Shown one piece after another: positions 41,447 through 52,900 of a stretch of DNA of 64,000 nucleotides. The stretch is from JACQFV01 sp964593585 (GTDB lineage: Bacteria > Zixibacteria > MSB-5A5 > WJJR01): NCBI GenBank assembly GCA_964593585.1, contig CAZQIZ010000002.1, positions 1-64,000 of the forward strand. Reading direction: 5' to 3'. Positions within the stretch are counted from its first letter, which is position 1. The number at the start of each line of letters is the position of its first letter. The notes beneath the pieces were generated by a model, which was given only the letters and a program-made list of their open reading frames with translations, had not been told where the DNA came from and ran no database searches. Position numbers and translations under genes: made by a program.

Positions 41447-44400
41447 CTACGGCGGCAACGGGGTGCCGTTGCGGAAGACGTAGTTGATCAGGGTGACCAG
41501 ATCCAGAATATCGATTGTCGCGTCGCCGTTGTAGTCACCCAGTTCGGGCGGCGTGGGCGGCGGCGCGCCGCGGAAGGTGTGGTTCACCTGCGCGACCACG
41601 TCGGTGACATTGATGACGCCGTCGTTGTTCCAATCGCCGCGCAGGAAGCTGAGAATCTTGTAGATCACCAGCCCGCTGTCGGCCGCCGCACCATCGGAGG
41701 CGACAAAGAGCACATTGTATACCTGATTAGCATTGGTGGCATCGGGATCGAAGATGAACCGTCCGCCGTTGTTGAGCGAGTCGAGGAAGGTGGCGTTGGG
41801 CGGCAGGTTCGGGACCGTGAGGGTCACGACCGGATTGTCGAGGTCGATGGCGCGCACGCCGATGGTGTCGATGCTGTACTGCGATAGCCGGATCGTGTCG
41901 GTCGGGAAAACTGTCAGGAAGACCGGCGCGCGATTGCCGGCCTCGACGACCTGGATGTGCACGCGTTCGGTGTCGATGGTGCTGACATCCTGCGCGCGGA
42001 AGAGCGGATAGTAGTCGCCCGCCTGCGTGAAGGTGGTCAGCCAGCGGAAGCGTCCGAGGCCGCCGCCCAGCGAGGTGAAGGTCGCCCCGGAGGGGAGGTT
42101 CAGCGCGCTGACCACCGGGGTGGTGCCGTTGGCGTCGGTGGCGCTGATGACAAACACCAGCGAGTCGCCTTCCATCACCGTCTTCGAGCCGATGGGCTCC
42201 AGCACCGGCGGGACATTGACCGGGCCGATATTGAAGGCGTGCGGACGGGTCGTCTGCGTGGTGTCGTAGTCGCCATCGGTGGCCACGATCGTGATATTGA
42301 ACGAGCCAAATTGATCGTCGAAGTCCGGACTGCAGGTGATGTAGAGCCGGCCGTTGCCCGAGTCGGCGTAGGACATGTAGGAACGCAATCCCGTGGCGCT
42401 CATGACCGGCGCCGGACCGTCCAGATCGTAGGCCTTGATCCAGATGGTGACCGACTGTCCCTGCAACATGCTGACGGCGACGAAATTGGTCGAGGCCGAG
42501 TCGATGACCGGCGGACGGTTCTGGTCGAGGATCGTGACCGGCACCAGCACGCTGTCCATCAGCCCCGGATTCTCGGCGTCCATGGCCACAACGTAGACGT
42601 TATAGAGTCCGGCGTCGGGGTAGTCGGGGCTGACGGTGATGCCGCCGGTGCCGTCGCCGTTGTCGGTGAACGACGAGTTGGGCGGCAGCGGACGCGCCAC
42701 CAGCGACGGCGTGGTGCAGTCGGGGTCGCTGGCCGAGACATTGACCATCAGGATGCTCTTTTCAAGCACCGACTGCGGGCCGGGATCGGCGACGATCGGC
42801 TGTTGATTGCCGCCATCGAAGATGATCAACTGCACCAGTTGCGTGTCGGCGGCGTTGGACGCGTCGCTGACGATGAAGCGGATGAAGTAGGTCGAGTCCT
42901 GGCAGTAGTCGGGCGTCATGCGGAAGACCGCGCGGCCGTTGCCTGAGTCTTCGAGCGCAGCGTTGGGCAGAAGCGGTGAGACACTGAACGCCAGCGCCTG
43001 GTTTTCCGGATCGGTGGCCGACAGCAGGGTGATGATCTGGGTTGCTTCGGTCACGGTCAGCGGATCGGCGATCGGCGCGAGCACCGGCGGCTGGTTGCCC
43101 GCCTCGCGGACCTGGATGAGGACGTTTTCATTATCGGTCAGCAGTCCATCGCTGGCGGTGAACGCCACCTGATACAGGCCGGCCTGGAGGTAAGTCGGCA
43201 TGAAGGTGAGCGAGCCGCGGCCGTTGCCGGAATCGACAAAGGCGGCATTGACCGGCAGGGCGCCGGTGGTCAGAATCGGTATCGTGCCATCGGGATCGGT
43301 GGCCGAGACACCGAAGACCAGCGTGTCGCCCTCATAGACGCTCTTGGCGCCGATGGTCGCCAGAACCGGCGGCTGGTTGGAGTTCTGCACCGTGATCGTG
43401 ATCGTCTCGTAGTCGGCCAGCGACGGGTTGCCGTTGTCGGTGACCAGGAAGGTGACCTGGTGCTGGCCGATTTGCCCGGCGGTCGGTTTGAAGCGGAACT
43501 TTCCGATGCCGCCGCCGGAATCGGCATAGTTGGCATTGGCCGGCACATTGATCGCGGCCATGAACAACTGGTTGCCGGGGGGCGCGGTCGAGTCGGTGGC
43601 CACCACGCGGATACGCAGCGAGTCGCCCAGAAGCACCGTGCGGTTGCCGATCGGGTACTGATTCGGCGGCAGGTTCTTTTCGATCACGTGGAAGATCACG
43701 TTCAACGTCGCGGTCGCCGAGGGCGAGCCGAAGTCGAGCGCGAGAATCTTTACCGTGTCGACACCCGCCTGCAGGTAACTCGGCTTGAAGCGCAGCGAGC
43801 CGACGCCGTTGCCGGAATCGACGAAAACGGCATTGGGCACGTTGTTGAGCGTGCCGAGGATCAGTCCGCCGCCTTCGGGATCGACCGCGTGGATGCGGAT
43901 GGCGACGCTGTCGCCCTCGTTGAGCGTATCGGGCGGCACCGGATCGAAGACCGGCGGCAGGTTGCCCTGGTCGATGACGGTGATGAAGACCACTTCGGTG
44001 TCGGCTGCGGCGCCGTCGCTGGCGATGAAGCGCACCATGTAGGCATTGCCGCCCTGCGCAAACGACGTGGCGAAGACAAAGCCGCCGGCGCCATTGAGCG
44101 AGTCGGCGAAGGTGGCGTTGGCCGGCAGGTTCTCGGCGATCAGCGTCGGGATGGTCCCATCCAGGTCGCTGGCGCTGACGCGGAAGCTCAGGGTCTGCCC
44201 TTCCGGAATGTTGCGGTTGCCGATGAAGGCCAGAACCGGCGGCTGATTGCCGGCGTCGATTACGGTAATGTCGACCAACTCGGAATCGGCGGCGACGCCG
44301 TCGGAGGCGATGAAGAGCACCTGGTAGAGCCCGCCCTGCGCGAAAGTCGGGTTGAAGGTGAAGGTCCCGGTGCCGTTGCCGTTGTCGACGAAGTTGGCGT

Positions 44401-46900
44401 TGGCCGGAACGTTCGGCACCGTGAGCGCCGGGATTGAGCCATCGTCATCGGAGGCGAGCACATTGAACGCCAGCCCCTGCCCTTCCGTGACGCTGCGCGG
44501 GCCAATGGCGGCCAGCACGGGCGGGCGGTTGACGTTATTGACCGTGATCGCGACCACTTCGCTGTCGGCCAGCAGGCCGTCGGAGGCGATGAAGGTGACG
44601 TTGTAAACCCCCGCCTGCGTGAAGTCGGGATCAAAACTGAACACGCCGGTACCGTCACCATTGTCGACCAAGGCGGCGTTGGTCGGGACATTCAGGGCGC
44701 TGAGCGTGATCGGGTTGCTGTCCGCATCGGTGGCCGACAAGCCGAAGGTCAGATTGACACCCTCATTGACCGTCTGCGCGCCGATCGTGGCCAGCACCGG
44801 ACGCTGGTTGCCGCCCTCGTTGACAGTGATGGTGACGTTCTCGGAATCGGCGGCGACGCCGTCGGAGGCGATGAAGAGCACCGCATACACGCCGCTCTGG
44901 GTGAAATTCGGCGAGAAGGCGAAGGCGCCGGTGCCGTTGCCGTTGTCGACGAAGGACGCGTTGGCCGGCAGATTCTGCGCGGTCAAAACCGGGATGGCGC
45001 CGTCGCCGTCTGTGGCGCTGACGGCGATGTTGAGGACCGAGCCCTCGTTGATCAGTTGCGCGCCGATGGGAGCCAGGACCGGGGGCTGATTGATATCATT
45101 GACGGTGATCGCGACCAGTTCCGAATCGGCCAGGGCGCCGTCGGAGGCGATGAAGCGGACGTTGTAGACTCCCGCCTGGGCAAAACCCGGATTGAACACG
45201 AAGGCACCCGTGCCGTTGCCGTTGTCGGTGAAGGTGGCATTCAGCGGCAGATTCTCGGCGACCAGCGTCGGGGCGGTCGCATCCGGATCGGTGGCCGAGA
45301 CCGGCAGATTCAGCGCCGCGCCCTCATTCACCGATTGCGGGCCGATGGCGGCCAGGACCGGGGCGCGATTGACGTTGTCGACGGTGATCGCGACCAGCTC
45401 GCTGTCTGCAAGCGCGCCATCCGAGGCGATGAAGCGCACGTTGAAGACCCCAGCCTGCGTGAAGTCGGGCGCGAAGTTGAACGTGCCGGTGCCGTTGCCG
45501 TTGTCAACGAACGTGGCGTTAAGCGGCAGATTCTCAGCCAGAAGCGACGGGACGGTGGCATCGGGGTCGCTGGCGGAGACGCCGAAGTTGAGCACCAGTC
45601 CCTCATTCACATTGCGCGGGCCGATGGCCGCCAGGATTGGGGCGCGATTGACGTTGTTGACGGTGATCGCGACCGATTCGCTGTCGGCAAGCACGCCATC
45701 CGAGGCGATGAAGAGCACGTTATAGACGCCCGCCTGGGTGAAGTCGGGCGCGAAATTGAATGTGCCGGTGCCGTTGCCGTTATTCGTGAACGTGGCATTC
45801 AGCGGCAGATTCTCCGCCGACAGAGACGGCGTCGTGCCATCAGCGTCCGTGGCCGACACACCGAAATTGAGCACCAGCCCCTCATTGACGTTGCGCGGAC
45901 CGATGGCGGCCAGCACCGGGGCGGCGTTGCTGGTATAGGTGAACGCACCGACCAACGTCGATGACAGCCCGGAGGCGGTATTGGTCACGGCGACATCGAC
46001 CACGCCGGCGGCGTGGTTCGGGGCGTTGCAGGTGATCGTGAACGGACTGACGACCGTGACGTTGGTCGCAGGCACGCCACCGAAGGTGACGCCGGCGCCG
46101 GCGATGTCGAAGTCCGTGCCGGTGAGCGTGACCAGCGGGTTGCCGACACCGGAGCCGGTGTTGGGGTTGACCGCGGTCAACGTCGGGCCGGTGATATTGG
46201 ACGCCAAAACCGACACCTCAACCGAGTGCGCCGAGAAGATGTTGCCGGCGGTCTGCCCGATGATGATGTAGGTGTAGTCGGTGGCGCCGTCGGAGGTCGC
46301 ATCGACGAAGAACGAGTCGGCGACGCCGATATTGGCGAGGTTGCCGGACGGGTCATCGAGACGGCGGAATACGCCGTTGTTGGCGGTGGCGCGACGGTAC
46401 ACGTGGTAGGTCACACCGGTCGCCTTGTTCCAGGTCAGGTTGACGCAGGAGGCCGAGACGGCGCGCGCAACGAGCCCAGTGGGACGGGCGGGAACGGCCG
46501 CGGCCGCGAGCGTGACATCCTCCTGCTGGAAGGAGTTGTTCGGAATCGTCTTTTCGAGGCGGAAGTACTGCCCGTTGGCAATGTTGACAAAAATGAAATC
46601 GTAAGGGTTGCCGGCCACCTCGGTCGAGTAATTCTGAAAGTCGTCGAACCAGAAGGTGCCGTCGTACCCGGCGCCGGTGCTGGACTCGATGCGAATTTCC
46701 TCGTCGGTGTTGTCAAGGAATCCGACCCAGAGGAGCTGCCCGACGACGGGATTGGTCAGATTGGCATTCTGCACATTCCCGAAGATGCTCCCCTGAGCAA
46801 CGGCGAGGGCCGGCGCGGCCAGCACGACACAGAGGGTCATGATGGCGGCAATCCCGCGTGCGGTCCATCGAGTCGGTGTCTTGGCCAATGTCATCCTCAC
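41447..46900 (-). CDS. Surface protein with 15 Ig-like repeats and C-terminal dockerin
   Basis: The product is about 1,817 residues. Its GTG start at 46900 has GGAGG 7 nt upstream; an ATG lies two codons on. The signal peptide ends near AVAQG. A GEVT/FN3-like N-terminal part is followed by an FN3 domain, an IPT/TIG domain (GPTLTAVNPNTGSG to TYTSNA) and 15 tandem Ig/cadherin-like repeats (45922 down to about 41640). Each repeat opens with (A/P)PVLAxIG and holds DxDG/DPD and GNGTG motifs. The first seven closely resemble those of the adjacent giant gene; the later ones are divergent. The last 63 residues form a dockerin-like pair (GDWNNDGVINVTDVVAQVNH and GDYNGDATIDILDLVTLINY). It is likely a surface adhesin or scaffold partner. 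Confidence 0.88.
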   Translation of the reverse strand: MRMTLAKTPTRWTARGIAAIMTLCVVLAAPALAVAQGSIFGNVQNANLTNPVVGQLLWVGFLDNTDEEIRIESSTGAGYDGTFWFDDFQNYSTEVAGNPYDFIFVNIANGQYFRLEKTIPNNSFQQEDVTLAAAAVPARPTGLVARAVSASCVNLTWNKATGVTYHVYRRATANNGVFRRLDDPSGNLANIGVADSFFVDATSDGATDYTYIIIGQTAGNIFSAHSVEVSVLASNITGPTLTAVNPNTGSGVGNPLVTLTGTDFDIAGAGVTFGGVPATNVTVVSPFTITCNAPNHAAGVVDVAVTNTASGLSSTLVGAFTYTSNAAPVLAAIGPRNVNEGLVLNFGVSATDADGTTPSLSAENLPLNATFTNNGNGTGTFNFAPDFTQAGVYNVLFIASDGVLADSESVAITVNNVNRAPILAAIGPRNVNEGLVLNFGVSASDPDATVPSLLAENLPLNATFVDNGNGTGTFNFAPDFTQAGVFNVRFIASDGALADSELVAITVDNVNRAPVLAAIGPQSVNEGAALNLPVSATDPDATAPTLVAENLPLNATFTDNGNGTGAFVFNPGFAQAGVYNVRFIASDGALADSELVAITVNDINQPPVLAPIGAQLINEGSVLNIAVSATDGDGAIPVLTAQNLPANASFVDNGNGTGAFAFSPNFTQSGVYAVLFIASDGVAADSENVTITVNEGGNQRPVLATIGAQTVNEGVNLTFGLSATDADSNPITLSALNVPTNAALVDNGDGTGVFSFDPDFTQAGVYNVTFIASDGLLADSEVVAITVNNVNRPPVLAAIGPRSVTEGQGLAFNVLASDDDGSIPALTVPNVPANANFVDNGNGTGTFTFNPTFAQGGLYQVLFIASDGVAADSELVDITVIDAGNQPPVLAFIGNRNIPEGQTLSFRVSASDLDGTIPTLIAENLPANATFADSLNGAGGFVFATSFAQGGNAYMVRFIASDGAAADTEVVFITVIDQGNLPPVFDPVPPDTLNEGDSVAIRIHAVDPEGGGLILGTLNNVPNAVFVDSGNGVGSLRFKPSYLQAGVDTVKILALDFGSPSATATLNVIFHVIEKNLPPNQYPIGNRTVLLGDSLRIRVVATDSTAPPGNQLFMAAINVPANANYADSGGGIGKFRFKPTAGQIGQHQVTFLVTDNGNPSLADYETITITVQNSNQPPVLATIGAKSVYEGDTLVFGVSATDPDGTIPILTTGALPVNAAFVDSGNGRGSLTFMPTYLQAGLYQVAFTASDGLLTDNENVLIQVREAGNQPPVLAPIADPLTVTEATQIITLLSATDPENQALAFSVSPLLPNAALEDSGNGRAVFRMTPDYCQDSTYFIRFIVSDASNAADTQLVQLIIFDGGNQQPIVADPGPQSVLEKSILMVNVSASDPDCTTPSLVARPLPPNSSFTDNGDGTGGITVSPDYPDAGLYNVYVVAMDAENPGLMDSVLVPVTILDQNRPPVIDSASTNFVAVSMLQGQSVTIWIKAYDLDGPAPVMSATGLRSYMSYADSGNGRLYITCSPDFDDQFGSFNITIVATDGDYDTTQTTRPHAFNIGPVNVPPVLEPIGSKTVMEGDSLVFVISATDANGTTPVVSALNLPSGATFTSLGGGLGRFRWLTTFTQAGDYYPLFRAQDVSTIDTERVHIQVVEAGNRAPVFLTVFPTDTIRLSQYSIDTIGVRAIDLDNPVVTLTVPNLPPNATFLDSLNNGGRFIFDPDATNANQVYNVLFVASDGAAADSGLVIYKILSFLRGDWNNDGVINVTDVVAQVNHTFRGAPPPTPPELGDYNGDATIDILDLVTLINYVFRNGTPLPP

Positions 46901-46961
46901 AGTCGAGCCTCCAAATTCGGATTGCCCCATAATCTTGGGTCGGACGTTTCTGCCACTTCCC

Positions 46962-49900
46962 TTATGGCGCGGGGAAGACCCCGTTTGCCCGAGCGTTTGC
47001 CTGGTAGACCCGCCCCGCCCGGACCGGGAAATTCGGACCGAATCCGAGGTAGAAGCGGGATTCATAACTTTGCGACGTCGGAATAAACCGGTTGAGCGTG
47101 TTCAGAACTCCCGGAATGGCGTCGATAATGTCCTGCGCCACGCTGTAGTCGAGTTCGCGCTCAAACGGGATTCCGATGAATTCAAAATCGGTCGTCGATG
47201 TCGTGACGATGCTGTAGGAGATCGTGCCCGAATCGGGGACGCGTCCGGCGATGCTCCACACGGTGGGCGCCTTGGCGTTGACCTGGTAGATGCCGCCGGG
47301 CACCACCGGGAAGTTGGTGCCGAATCCGGCCGCGAACCGGGCCTCGTAACTCTGCGAGGCCGCAATGAAACGGTTGACCGTGTTGACGTTGGCCACACCG
47401 ATCGACTGGATCAGGTCGGAGGCGGTGTTGATGCCGGTGTTGGCGAACGGCATCATCACAAACGAGAAGTCGGTCGTGCTGGTAGTGTAGATCTGATAGT
47501 CGTACTCACCGACGCGGTTTGAGTAGGCCGAGCGTCCGCCGCTGGCATCGACCGCTTGCAGGCAATAGAAGTAGTTGGTGCCGGTGTCGCCGACGACATC
47601 GGCGCCGCCGATGTTGTTGTCCGTGAATGAGACCGCCGCGGGCGCGGCCACGCCGATCGACTCGGCGGGTGTCGGAGCAAAGTAGGCGCGGGTGCCGCGG
47701 TAGACGACATAGCGCGTCAGCGTGGTCGACGATCCCGACGTGTCGGCCGTGACCGGACTCCAGGAGAGCTGAATCGCATTGCCGGAGACCGTGGCCATCA
47801 GATCGGTGATGCGCGCGGGCTGGGAAACGACCGTCACCAACGTGGTGTCGGGGGCAGAGGCCAGTTGCGCGTCATCGACGATCAGTCGGAAGGCATAAGC
47901 GCCGCCGATGGCGGGTGTGAAGCTCGCCAGCGCGCTGGTCGAATCGGCAACGGTCACGGCCGGGCCGGCAATCTGGCGCCAGTGGTAACCGAGCGAGTCG
48001 CCGTCCGGATCGGAGGAGGCGGAACCGTTCAGCGTCACCGCGAACCCGATGGCAACCGGGCCCTGATCGGGGCCGGCGTCGGCCAGCGGCTGACGGTTGT
48101 TCTCAGTCACGGTGATTTGGACCACTTCGCTGTCGGCCAGCAGGCCATCGGAGGCGATGAAGGTCACGTTGTAGACGCCGGACTGCGTGAAGTCAGGGGT
48201 GAAGTCAAAGGTCCCGGAGCCGTTGCCGTTGTCAACGAAGGTCGCGTTGGCCGGAACGCCCACTGCCGAGAGCGACGGGATGGTCGCGTCGATGTCGCTG
48301 GCGGTGACAACGAAGTTCAGGTTGGCCGCCTCGGCGACCGCCTTCGGGCCAATCGCCGCCAGGACCGGGGGCGCGTTGACGTCATTGACGGTGATGGCGA
48401 CAACCTCGGTGTCGGCCAATGCGCCATCGGAGGCGATGAAGCGGACGTTATAGACTCCCGCCTGCGTAAAATCAGGGTTGAAGGTCAGACTGCCGGAGCC
48501 GTTGCCGTTGTCGGCAAAGGTTGCGTTGGCCGGCAGATTCTCGGCCGACAGCGACGGGACCGTGCCATCCGGATCGGTAGCGCTGACCGGCACATTCAGG
48601 CCGGCGTTCTCATTGACCGACTGCGGGCCAATCGCGTTTAGGACCGGCGCCAGATTCACGTTGTTGACCGTGATCGCGACAATCTCGGTGTCGGCCAACA
48701 CGCCGTCGGAGGCGATAAAGCGCACGTTGTAGACACCCGCTTGGGAGAAATTCGGGTTGAACACGAAGGCGCCGGTGCCGTTGCCATTGTCAGCGAATCC
48801 CCCGTTTGCCGGGACGTTTTCGGCGGCCAGCGTCGGGATGGTGCCATCGAAGTCCGTGGCGCTGACGCCGATGTTGAGGGTGGCGCCTTCGTTGACCATC
48901 TGCGGGCCGATTGCGGCCAGCACCGGCGCCAGATTCACCTGATTGACCGTGATCGCGACGATCTCCGTGTCAGCCAGCAGGCCATCGGAGGCGATGAAGC
49001 GCACGTTATAGACGCCCGCCTGCGTGGAATCCGGATTGAACACGAACGCGCCGGTTCCGCTGCCGTTGTCGGTGAAGGTCGCATGCAACGGGAGGTTCTC
49101 GGCAATCAGCGCCGGAATCTGCGCATCGGGGTCGGTGGCAGAGACGCCGACATTGAGCGTGGCGCCTTCATTGACCGAACGCGGCCCGATCGCGGCCAGC
49201 ACCGGGGCGCGGTTGACGTTGTTTACGGTGATCGCGACGATCTCGGTGTCGGCCAGGGCACCATCGGTGGCGACAAAGCGGACGTTGTAGACACCCGCCT
49301 GCGTGAAGGTCGGCGTCCAGTCGAAGGAGCCGGTCCCGTTGCCGTTGTCATCGAAGGTCGCGCCGGGCGGCAGATTCGGCGCGAAAAGCACCGGCGTGGT
49401 GGCGTCGGGATCGCTCGCCGAGATGTTGAAACTCAAGTTCTGGTTCTCATCCACAGTGCGCGGGCCGATGGCCGCCAGGACCGGGCGCTGATTGCCGGCG
49501 GAAGTAACAGTGACCGCGACAACTTCGGTGTCGGCCAGGGCGCCATCGGTGGCGATAAAGCGCACGTTGAAAACGCCGGCCTGGGTGAAGTCGGGATTGA
49601 AAACGAAGGACCCGCTGCCGTCGCCATTATCCGTGAATGTGGCATTGGCAGGAACGTTCTCAGCCAGTAGTGCCGGGATGGACGCATCGGGATCGGTCGC
49701 GCTGACACCGAAGGTGAGGTTTTGGCCCTCGGTCACGCTCTGCGCGCCGATCGTAGCCAGAACCGGACGTTGGTTGCCGGCGTCGTTGACGGTGATGGCG
49801 ACGACTTCGGTGTCGGCCCGGGCGCCATCGGCGGCGATGAAGCGAACGTTGTAGACGCCCGCCTGCGTGAAGTCGGGATTGAAGTCAAATGTGCCGGTGC

Positions 49901-52900
49901 CGTTGCCAAGGTCGGTGAACGTCGCGTTCAGCGGCAGACTCTCGGCGGCAAGCGTCGGGATGGTCTGATCAGGATCGCTGGCCGAGATACTGAAGTTGAG
50001 ATTCAGTCCTTCGGTCACGGAACGCGGGCCGATAGACGCCAAAGTCGGCGCCTGATTGCCGGCCTCATTGACGGTGATCGCGACGATTTCACTGTCTGCC
50101 ATCAGACCGTCGGAGGCGATGAAGGTGACATTGTAGATGCCGGCCTGGACAAAGTTCGGGTTGAAGTCGAATGTGCCGGTGCCATTGCCATTGTCCACAA
50201 ACGTGGCATTGACCGGGACATTCACGGCGGCCAGAATCGGCGTGAAGCCATCCGGGTCACTGGCGGAGATGGCGAAGTTCAGATTCTGTCCTTCGATCAC
50301 TGATCGCGGGCCGATGGCGGCCAGTGTCGGCGGGAGGTTGGTGCCGGTCACGGTGATCGCGACCACTTCCGAATCGGCCAGCGCGCCGTCGGAGGCGATG
50401 AAGGTGACGTCATAAACGCCCGCTTGAGTGAAGTCAGGATCGAAGTTGAATGTGCCGGTGCCGTCGAAATTGTCGACGAATGTCGCATTCAGCGGCAGAC
50501 TGATCGCCGTCAGTGTCGGCGTGGTCAGATCGGGATCGGTCGCCGACACGGCGAAGTTCAGATTGGCGCCCTCGGCGACCGTCTGGGCGCCGATCGCCGC
50601 CAGGACCGGGGCGCGGTTGGTGTTGTTGACCGTGATCGCCACGATCTCGGTGTCGGCCAGCACGCCATCGGAGGCAATGAACGTGACGTTGTAGAAGCCG
50701 GCTTGGGTGAAATCAGGATCGAAGTTGAATGTGCCGGTGCCGTTCAGATTGTCGACGAACGATGCGTTGAGCGGCAGATTCTCGGCCGACAGCGAAGGCG
50801 TCGTCAGGTCAGGGTCGGAGGCCGATGCACTGAAGTTGAGATTAGCGTCTTCGTTGACTGACTGCGCGCCGATAGCGGCGAGGACCGGCGGCAGGTTGAC
50901 GTTGTTAACCGTGATCGCGACGATTTCGGTATCGGCCAACACGCCATCCGCGGCAATGAAGGTGACGTTGTGGACCCCGGCCTGGGTGAAGTCGGGTGTG
51001 AAGCTGAAGGCGCCGGTGCCGTTGAGGTTGTCAACGAACGACGCGTTGGGCGGCAAATTCTCCGCGGTCAAGACCGGCGTGGTCGCATCGGGATCGGTCG
51101 CCGAGACGCCGATATTGAGCGTCGCGCCTTCGTTGACTGACTGCGGGCCGATGGCGGCCAGAACCGGCGGGAGATTGGTCTCGTTGACGGTGATCGCGAC
51201 AATCTCCGTGTCCGCCAGCGCGCCATCGGAGGCGATGAAGGTGACGTTGTAGACACCCGCCTGGGTGAAGTCGGGCGAGAAGTCGAAGGCGCCGGTGCCG
51301 TTGAGATTGTCAACGAACGACGTGTTCAGCGGCAGGTTTTCGGCCGTCAGGATCGGCGTGGTGGCATCGGGATCCGTCGCCGCCACGTTGACATTCAGGG
51401 TTGCCCCTTCGGCCACCGACCGCGGACCAATCGTCGCCAAAACCGGCGGCAAATTGACCTGGTTGACCGTGATGGCCACCAGTTCGGTGTCGGAGAGCAG
51501 GCCGTCGGTGGCGATAAAGCGGACATTGTAGACACCCGCCTGGGTGAAGTCGGGACTGAAGTCGAAGGTCCCGGTGCCATTGCCATTGTCGATGAAGGCG
51601 GCATTGGCGGGGGCGTTCTCGGCCAGCAGCGACGGCGCGACGCCGTCCGGGTCGGCGGCGCTCACGCTGAAGTTCAGATTCTGCCCCTCATCGACTGCGC
51701 GGGCGCCGATCGGGTCGAGCACGGGGGCGAGGTTTGTGCCTGTGACAGTGATCGCGACCACTTCGCTGTCGGCGAGGACGCCATCGGAGGCGATGAAGGT
51801 GACGTTGAAGACACCGGCTTGGCTGAAATCCGGGCTGAAGTTAAATGTCCCGGTGCCGTTGCCATTGTCGATGAAGGACGCGTTCGTCGGCACGTTGACG
51901 GCAGTCAACGCGGGGACCGTGCCATCCGGGTCGGTCGCCGACGCCGCGAAGTTCAGGTTTCCGCCTTCGGCCACAGTCTGCGGCCCGATGGCGGCAAGAA
52001 CCGGAGCGCGATTGACATTGTTGACCGTGATCGCAACGAGTTCAGTATCGGCCAAAACGCCGTCCGAAGCGATGAAGCGCACATTGTAGACGCCGGCTTG
52101 CGTGAAGTCGGGTGTGAAGACGAACGAGCCGGAGCCATTACCGTTGTCGGTAAACACGGCATTGAGCGGCAGATTCTCGGCGGTCAGGGTCGGCGTGGTC
52201 GCATCCGGATCGGTGGCCGAGATCGGCAGATTCAGGGTCTGTCCCTCATCGACCGACTGCGCCCCGATCGCCGCCAGCGTCGGCGCGAGATTGACCTGGT
52301 TGACCGTGATCGCGACCAACTCGGTATCGGCCAGCGATCCATCCGAAGCGATGAATCGGACGTTGTAGACGCCGGATTGGGTCAAGTCCGGATTGAACAC
52401 CAGCGCGCCGGTGCCGTTGCCGTTGTCGGAGAAGACGGCGTTAAGCGGGAGATTTTCCGCAGTGAGGCTCGGAATCGAGCCATCGGGATCGGTCGCCGAC
52501 ACCGGGACATTGAGCGACTGACCTTCGTTTACCGATTGTGGTCCGATGGCGGCCAGCGCCGGCGGACGATTGAATTCGGTCACCGTGATGGTCACCAGTT
52601 CCGAATCGGCCAGCAGGCCATCGGAGGCGATGAAGCGCACGTTATAGACACCCGCCTGGGTGAAATCGGGCGTGAAGTTGAAGGCGGCGGTGCCGTCGCC
52701 GTTGTCGGTGTAGGTCGCGCCGAGCGGCAGGTTCTCCGCAGTCATGACCGGGAATCCGCCGTCCGGATCGCTCGCTGTGGCCGTGAAGCTGAGAAGCGCG
52801 CCTTCCGCCACACTGCGGGGACCGATCGTCGCCATCACCGGGGCCTGGTTGACATCGTTGACCGTGATCGCCACGATCTCCGTATCCGCAAGGGCGCCAT

